In this document: positions 58,414 through 64,000 of the stretch, one piece after another
Numbering within the stretch: position 1 is the first letter of the stretch
How the letters are laid out: every line of letters starts with the position of its first letter
Source: Flaccisagitta enflata
Lineage: Eukaryota; Chaetognatha; Sagittoidea; Aphragmophora
Assembly (NCBI GenBank): GCA_965153355.1
Contig: OZ231127.1
Coordinates: forward strand, 83,762,001-83,826,000
Direction: 5' to 3'
Length of the DNA: 64,000 nt
Program-made: the position numbers and the translations under genes
The notes under the pieces: model-generated
The model's input: only the letters and a program-made list of their open reading frames with translations
Databases searched by the model: none
Told to the model about the DNA's origin: nothing

Positions 58414-58919
58414 TGATTTATAATTTTCATTCCTAAAGATCCGAGTTCCGGCGCAAGCTGGCGCAGGCAAATCATACATACATTTGCTGGGCACTTGATG
58501 CACTTTCAATCTGTGATAGCGAGAATGAGTGGAAAACTGTGCAAAAAAAGAAAATTTTGAATTGCTGAAGCGAAATATTTCTTGTATAGGTGCATCTTTG
58601 AAGAGTCATTTCTCGCTCAATTTTTGAGTCACATCGAAGATTTTTGGCATGGAGCTAGTCCAGATACACACTTGACAAAATGCCAAAGCGCATTCATGTG
58701 ACTGAAAAAACTTTGGGCAAAAAGCTTCTTTGAAAATAGCTGTTTTTTTTTACATTTTTTTACAAGGGCCTGGTAACCATGGTAACGAGGCATGCTAAGG
58801 ATATTGAAAAGTAATTTTTGCCCCTAACAATACTACCATATTATGACGGAAAACCATGAAATTTTCAAATTGTGATTGTTGAAGATCTGTCTTGCAGTTA
58901 TCAAAGACCAAATCCATAG

Positions 58920-58985
58920 TGCGCCGCCGCCACCGCCACCGGCGTCGCCGTCGCCGTCGCCGCTGTCGCCGCTGCGTCCACAGGC
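58920..58985 (+). repeat. CCGCCG/CCGTCG-rich stretch
   Basis: GCC/GTC/CCG triplets; no gene. Confidence 0.6.
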
Positions 58986-59058
58986 ATCATTCATTCGTGA
59001 TATGTGTGGCGATGATAAAAACGCAAATCCCACAATTTATGGACGGTCAGAAAAGCGC

Positions 59059-59380
59059 GAGATATCACTTTCCTTCAGTACCAAAGCAATACCGAAGCGG
59101 GTTAGAGATAGACACCCATGAACAAGCCAATTACATATATGAGTGTGAGATATCACTTTCTTTCAGTACCAAAGCAGGACCATAGCAGGTTAGAGTTAGA
59201 CGCATGTGAACAAGCCAATCACATATATGAGTGTGAGATGTCTTTTCTTTTCAGTACCGAAGCAGCACAAAAGCGGTTTAAAGTTAGACGTGTCTGAACA
59301 AACCAATCACATATATATATGAGTGTGAGATATCACTTTATTTCGGTACCAAAGCAGTATCGAAGCGGGTTAGAGTTAGA
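59059..59380 (+). repeat. Four tandem units of about 87-92 bp
   Basis: Units start GAGATATCACTTTC at about 59059, 59146, 59234 and 59326. They share CAGTACCAAAGCAG, GGGTTAGAGTTAGAC and CAATCACATATATGAGTG. Confidence 0.85.
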
Positions 59381-59435
59381 CAGGCCTTGTTTAACTGTTG
59401 CTCTCTTACTCCCTTTGAATTGAAAATCTTATCAT

Positions 59436-59646
59436 AACAAGGCCGGATACACGGCTACCACAGCCGCGTGCGGGTGGGCTGGGGCTGTATTCGAGGTTAC
59501 TTGAACACTTGGGCAGGAGCAGTGAGGCCAGAGACCGCAAAGACCCAAAAAAGTAAAGAGTGATGGATGGACCAACGGACGGACCAACGGACCAACGAAC
59601 GGACCAACAAAGTGGAGTGTAGCTATGCATAGCACGCGACTAAAAA
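59436..59646 (+). mobile_element. Hairpin-ended element, type 1
   Basis: It has AACAAGGCCGGATACACGGC, GTGCGGGTGGGCTGGGGC, a GACCAACGGACC tract and GCATAGCACGCGACTAAAAA. Confidence 0.8.
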
Positions 59647-59757
59647 CAAAGTAGACTTGATGCCAGGTAATCATTGACTACTAGGGGCGCATTTGACGGG
59701 GCGTCAGGGGCAGCACTTGCTGCCCTTTTTGTTGGGGCACAAACCCCATCGGGACAC

Positions 59758-60006
<249 letters not shown>

Positions 60007-60099
60007 GAGAGGGGTTAGAAATGTTTCCAGCTGTAATACAATGGGGTTTTATGGGATCAATCTGCAGAGCCTATTCATCCCCTTGGCCATTCATTTAGG

Positions 60100-60321
60100 T
60101 TGATGCCCTCAACCTTCTTCATCAACCTAGTCGATCTGAATCATTTTTCATTTCCAAGCTTTCACCAAAAACTTGAAATTCTCTTTAAAAATGTCCGGTG
60201 GAAAACGATTCCACTTTACCCCAAGAGGCGAAAAGTACAATGCTCAAAATGTGACAAAATTTTTGACAATAACTATGGTTTATGTAAAAAACATCCTTGG
60301 GCTTGTTTATGCTTTAAATAG
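60100..60321 (+). pseudogene. Short Cys/His-containing frame within the hAT-type element
   Basis: A 73-codon frame is not low-complexity and ends with CSKCDKIF, KKHPW and ACLCF, so it has a CxxC..H..CxC arrangement like a zinc-binding remnant. Its start codon is the frame's first ATG-equivalent and is arbitrary. It lies between the (GA)n tract and the right end. It may be part of a lost transposase or of a captured exon. No family is recognised. Confidence 0.3.
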
Positions 60322-60747
60322 TGAATATTTTACACTGTAGAAAAGTAAGACTTCCTTTTATATGAGAATACAAAAATTAAATTAAAAAGCAATACTAATT
60401 AGTAATATTCGTTGCATAATTAGCTACATAGGTAATAGAAAAATCATTGGGACACAAGACTCGTTAGGACACAGATTTTGGCTTGCTGCCCCAAAACTTT
60501 GGGCTCAAATCCGCCGCTGTTGACTACCAATCAGTTGTGATAGTCATGCAACAAGTTTTTAAATGTCAACCTGTGAATCAGTTAATTGCCACCACTCAAC
60601 CTTCCTGCTTCAGCACAACTGAGAAACTCGGTATTGGAACTAGGATCCCAAGTTAGCCTTAGAAAGTTAGGATTTACCCGTCAGTAATCAAGAGAACCCA
60701 AAGGCGTCACCTTTGATGACCTTTTATCCTGGATTGAATATCCCTGG

Positions 60748-61068
60748 TTGCTAACCACCATACTCGCAACCACTGCCTCTGCCGCCACCACTTCTGCCGC
60801 CTCCATTCCGTCCGCCACCGCTTGTTCCGCCACCACTTGTTCCGCTACCACTCCTGCCACCACCGCCCGTGCCACCTCCGCTGCTGCATCGCCTCTGCCG
60901 CCACCTCCCTTACCACCACCGCCTCCTCCGCCTCTGCTTCTGCTGCCACCACTCCTGTCACCACCTCTTCTACCACCACCACACCTACCGCCTTTGCTGA
61001 GTCGCCGCAGCCAACGCCTTCGCCGCGTGACCATAAAAGATTGCGGCGCGCCAGAAAAGCGGCGGTAG
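60748..61068 (+). repeat. GCC/ACC trinucleotide-rich region
   Basis: Degenerate CCACCGCC and CTTCTGCCG runs. Thr/Ala/Pro-rich frames on both strands follow from the repeat; I do not call a gene. Confidence 0.6.
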
Positions 61069-61090
61069 CACCAATTATGCCAGGAGTATA

Positions 61091-61750
<660 letters not shown>

Positions 61751-61756
61751 TCTGGA

Positions 61757-61940
61757 CGCTATGAGAGGCTTTGTCCGTCAGTCCATCCATTGGTCTGTTG
61801 GTCCATCTTTCCGTCCGAGTGGAAAAGTGGAAAAACAAGCGGTCTAGATGCTTGTGTGTAGGGGTTGAGGTTGGGGTGTGGATGGGGGTTGGATGCCTCT
61901 GTTCACCTGTCCGCAACGATATTGTAACCCCGTGTCACAT
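61757..61940 (-). mobile_element. Hairpin-ended element, type 4, reverse orientation
   Basis: It has CTATGAGAGGCTTTGTCCGT, GTCCATCCATTGGTC, GTCCGCAACGATATTG and CCCCGTGTCAC. Confidence 0.65.
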
Positions 61941-61947
61941 GAGAGAA

Positions 61948-61948
61948 G

Positions 61949-61997
<49 letters not shown>

Positions 61998-62052
61998 GGA
62001 GAGAGAAAATGAGAATGGGAGAGAGAAAGAGAGAGAGAGAAAGAGAGAAAGA
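61948..62052 (+). repeat. (GA)n with GAAT/GGGA interruptions
   Basis: GA dinucleotides to 61994, then degenerate GAGAGAAA and GAATGGGA. Confidence 0.9.
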
Positions 62053-62452
62053 GACAGGCAAACAAAGAACAAACAGAGAAACACATGTAGAGAGTGGAAC
62101 AAACCAAACAGATGCCCGGAGAAAAAAAGGCAATCGACCAGACAAAACACAATCACAAGAAATTCCAAAACCTCGCACTTACGACTTTTTTCCTACGGCG
62201 AGAGCCGCCTTTATTGGTAGATGGTTCCTTGATGGACTGAAAATGGTTCAAGGTTGCTTTGGAGCGTATTTGAAAGGTAATGACGTCACTCAGCACTTGC
62301 CAAGTCAACTTTATGCATATCAAGACACGCTAAAGAAATATTGCATTGGTGAGAAAGCTAAAGAGGCGGAATTAACGAAGGACGGCCGGTTATACCACCC
62401 AAGACGTTTATCGTAAGGAAACATTTGTGGATATGGGAAAGGAAATAGACTG

Positions 62453-62455
<3 letters not shown>

Positions 62456-62541
<86 letters not shown>
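62456..62541 (+). repeat. (GA)n microsatellite, about 86 bp
   Basis: Uninterrupted GA dinucleotides. Confidence 0.97.
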
Positions 62542-62544
<3 letters not shown>

Positions 62545-63541
62545 GTGAGAGTGTTACTACGTGTGCAACCAACATGAGTGTCGTTCATTGGTAATTTTTT
62601 TACAAGTGACGAGACCCGATTTGATAAATGGGTGAATGAAGTAATCGTTGGAAACTTGATAGATTTATTTGGTCCGGGTTGGAGCCATCGCCCTCAATGG
62701 GTGTGTCTCTACTAAAGATAGAATCTCGATTGATTCCGTGAAACGCGTTTTCAGTGTAAACACATTTTCATGAATTTTAACCATCCCACGAGGGAGTGAG
62801 CTAAATGAGTGAGCGAGCCCATGAACAGAGTTAGCGAGTCAAGCTAGCGTAGCATAGCAGAACGCTGCGCTGCACTGTGGAGCGAGTGAGCGGAGTGCGC
62901 GGTGCAAGCAAACCAACGTAGCGAGCGACTGAGAAGCCCATTAAAAACGCGATTATTTCGAGTGGAAACTGATCCAATGTAAATGAAGTCAAACTACTGC
63001 GCATAATCGATTTTTATTCGCAATAGAAATCTTGACATTGTGATTGTCACTATCGGGGAAAAAAGAAGCTAAGCAGGAATAGGAAAAAAACATTTGGACA
63101 TAATCGTTGACTAATGGTGTTTAACATCCACACCCTTTGCACAATAAAACACTTAATAAGAAGACTGCCATTCTATAAGATGCCAGTCAGAGAGGGTTTA
63201 CAAGTCCCTCTTCAAAGTATTTCATTTTTGGTTTAGTGATGGATATTGATCGAGTAGTGAAACGGAAAATGACATGAAACATGTCTGTCATGGAAAACAA
63301 TCTCCACAAAATGGCTGAATACACTCGCGATGAAATGACTCCCACTGTGCGTTGATATGACATGGGTGGCGTTATGATATTACCGCTGTACGAAAGATAA
63401 ACAGACGAACATTACCCTACCCTACATGGGGAATTTCATACATGTAATTCATATACAAAATGGTCAAAAATTATTGGCTCTTTAGGTCAAATCACATGTA
63501 TGGAATTTCCCATATGCGATGTTCCTTCCACCATTTTGATA
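62545..63541. other. Unassigned sequence
   Basis: GAGCGAGTGAGCGGAG-type GAGCG/GCGAG low-complexity sequence spans about 62795-62935. A dispersed-repeat fragment lies at about 63200-63260. CATATGGGAAATTCC / GGGAATTTCATACATG suggests a short inverted repeat at about 63425-63520. No gene recognised. Confidence 0.45.
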
Positions 63542-63995
63542 AACAAGGCCAACACCTATAAGTCGCGTGCAAGACTTACAGACAAAGAGTGACTTAGAAT
63601 GACTTAAAATGACTTTCAATGACTTAGAATGACCTAAAATGACCAAAATTGACTTAAAATGACTAAAAAAAAAAAAAAAAAAAAATAACTTAAAATAACT
63701 TAAAATGACTTAAAATGACTTAAAATGACTTAGACTGACTCAAAATGACTTAGAATAACTATAAATGACTTAAAATGACTTAAAATGACCTAAGAGTTGA
63801 CGTTATAGTACAAAAAAGTAAAGTGTGACGGACGGACGGACGGACGGACGGACGGACCGACCGACGGACCGACGGACGGATGGACGGATGGACCGACAAA
63901 GCGGGTTGTAAAGTCGCGTGCACGGACGGACGGACGGACGGACGGACGGACAGACGGACCGACAAGTGGATTTGTAGAGTCGCGTGCGACTAAAA
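63542..63995 (+). mobile_element. Hairpin-ended element, type 2, with expanded GACG tracts
   Basis: It has ACAAGGCCAACACCTATAAG, an AATGACTTA repeat core and GTAAAGTGTGACGGACGGAC. Two successive GACGG tracts are each followed by GTAGAGTCGCGTGC-like sequence, so the 3' end appears duplicated. The window ends just after GACTAAAAG. Confidence 0.8.
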
Positions 63996-64000
63996 GAGAT

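Overview
The window looks like non-vertebrate animal nuclear DNA. It has a spliced class A GPCR gene, very dense microsatellites, and many short non-autonomous DNA transposons; there are no operons or prokaryotic signals. The receptor resembles bilaterian allatostatin-A/galanin receptors. The commonest repeat family combines a GACC/GACG tract with a terminal GTCGCGTGCACGCGAC hairpin, like the Helentron-associated 'pearl'/mini-me elements described in bivalves and other invertebrates. That hints at a lophotrochozoan, possibly a mollusc, but the phylum is an inference.

Only one gene can be supported. It is a plus-strand, four-exon GPCR at 19237..27710, with coding exons 19237..19711, 22401..22578, 24894..25028 and 27038..27710. 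The joined frame is open for 486 codons and splits the DRY arginine codon across intron 2. The locus is unusual. Nine partial copies of the DRY/TM4 exon, each with its own acceptor, lie directly upstream of the intact exon 3 (about 23783..24893). A decayed partial copy of exon 2 lies upstream of exon 2. Intron 2 begins with about 575 bp of (GA)n six bases inside the donor, and intron 3 ends with about 85 bp of (CA)n against the acceptor.

Layout: 1..4500 holds an 86-bp, 11-unit tandem array (1240..2168) and a nested TA-flanked MITE pair. 4500..9500 is microsatellites, hairpin-ended elements and two satellite arrays. 9390..11235 is three head-to-tail elements with a 20-bp palindromic minisatellite core. 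11800..15770 holds three foldback/TIR elements. 16000..18600 is low-complexity DNA upstream of the GPCR. 19237..27710 is the GPCR. 28000..64000 has no gene I can recognise. It contains two hAT-type elements with 8-bp target duplications (45798..46958 and 59682..60519), two large related foldback elements (36027..37762 and 40180..41680), further TIR MITEs, a possible LTR remnant near 43680..44065, and about 20 further hairpin-ended elements.

Two hairpin-ended elements and one TIR element are inserted into sequence whose unoccupied copy is also in the window, so their insertion points can be read directly. Coordinates of repeats and element ends were read by eye and may be off by a few bases; exon boundaries were checked by reading frame.
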